A DNA stretch of 64,000 nt, from the NCBI GenBank assembly GCA_024693715.1, contig JAILKS010000022.1, positions 62,001 to 126,000 on the forward strand, in the 5' to 3' direction. The stretch comes from Treponema sp. Lineage in GTDB: Bacteria; Spirochaetota; Spirochaetia; Treponematales; Treponemataceae. The translations under genes were made by a program, and so were the position numbers. The notes below the pieces were generated by a model, which was given only the letters and a program-made list of their open reading frames with translations, was not told the origin of the DNA and searched no databases. This document shows positions 63,796 through 64,000 of this stretch, piece after piece (the first letter of the stretch is position 1; the number at the start of each line of letters is the position of its first letter).

Positions 63796-64000
63796 AATGT
63801 CTCCAGTTCACATTTAACTCTCTTAACAATCTTAACTATCAGAGGAATTAAAATTATTGTCAGAATTACAAGAACAATTTTAAAAAGATTTTCTTCAACC
63901 CATTCCTTTCTATAATATTCAAAAGCCTTTGAATACTTCCTGCGATATCGTTTAACTTTAAAGTAATGCATTGCTTCCTTATAGTTTTCTTTTCTATAGG
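63792..64000 (-). CDS. C-terminal part of a membrane-tethered protein (partial)
   Basis: The visible 68 codons read YRKENYKEAMHYFKVKRYRRKY...VEENLFKIVLVILTIILIPLIVKIVKRVK and then stop. This looks like the end of a tetratricopeptide-type helical repeat (NYKEAMHYF), followed by a C-terminal membrane helix with a basic tail. Such proteins often precede YIP1/DUF5696 genes. Most of the gene lies beyond position 64000, so its family is not certain. Confidence 0.6.
   Translation of the reverse strand, partial: YRKENYKEAMHYFKVKRYRRKYSKAFEYYRKEWVEENLFKIVLVILTIILIPLIVKIVKRVKCELETL

Noticed and set aside
1-64000. CRISPR arrays, prophage, transposases, toxin-antitoxin or defence genes, tRNA or rRNA genes
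   Set aside because: Looked for by repeat spacing and recognisable motifs; none was seen.

Overview
The window reads as a chromosomal segment of a low-to-mid GC spirochaete, most likely a Treponema. This is inferred from the gene set: LL-diaminopimelate aminotransferase, a type III glutamine synthetase, a cystalysin-like MalY/PatB enzyme, an Arg32-type EF-P next to EarP, and the run rpsP-KH-rimM-trmD-rplS followed by FlhB-tail and YraN genes. No rRNA, tRNA, CRISPR array, transposase or prophage was seen.

Layout. 1-16 kb, minus strand: nitrogen assimilation (gltD-gltB, asnB, an AmtB-PII fusion, glnN), interrupted by a flavoprotein, a DUF4153 membrane protein and a decayed stretch at 10.2-11.6 kb. 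16-23.8 kb: esterase, dapF-dapL, a DUF3592 protein, then nadE-carA-carB (N-terminal half). 23.8-32 kb, plus strand: a sulfur amino-acid block (cysK; Cys-rich leader peptide; zinc methyltransferase-like protein; amino-acid ABC transporter; Cys/Met PLP enzyme; MalY/PatB; CymR-like Rrf2 regulator). 32-40.9 kb: the C-terminal half of carB, pyrG, a heterodimeric ABC exporter, and a short glutamine synthetase followed by an ANTAR-domain antiterminator. 40.9-46.4 kb: a VTC-domain/DUF4956/CotH group, a HAD phosphatase, hemerythrin and a DtxR-like regulator. 46.5-53.1 kb, minus: efp-earP, small spirochaete genes, flagellar-type genes and the rpsP-rplS ribosome/tRNA operon. 53.2-56.9 kb: argH with an amino-acid ABC transporter. 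57-64 kb: a CUT1 sugar ABC transporter with DUF5696 and YIP1 proteins.

The main discovery is a clustered RNA-based nitrogen regulon. Nine transcription units (gltB, asnB, amtB-PII, glnN, dapF-dapL, nadE-carA-carB, the second carB half, pyrG and glnA-ANTAR) begin with a sigma70-type promoter and then a small hairpin with a six-base loop AAWGRN (A at 1, G at 4). The 3' side of that hairpin is the 5' arm of an intrinsic terminator. This is the form expected of an ANTAR antitermination target, and an ANTAR gene sits in the glnA transcript, itself behind such a leader. gltB and glnN carry two modules in series. Unlike EutV/NasR-type targets with two hexaloops, each module has one hexaloop, placed at or within about 12 bases of the predicted transcription start. 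The controlled enzymes mostly capture or spend ammonia, glutamine or glutamate.

Other notable points: carB split into halves 8.2 kb apart with separate leaders; a PII domain fused to AmtB without the T-loop tyrosine; a paired cysK operator with a CymR-like gene nearby; a set of SD-less genes whose -10 box lies 5-7 bases before the ATG (likely leaderless mRNAs); and repeat sequences inserted in frame into asnB, dapF and carA.
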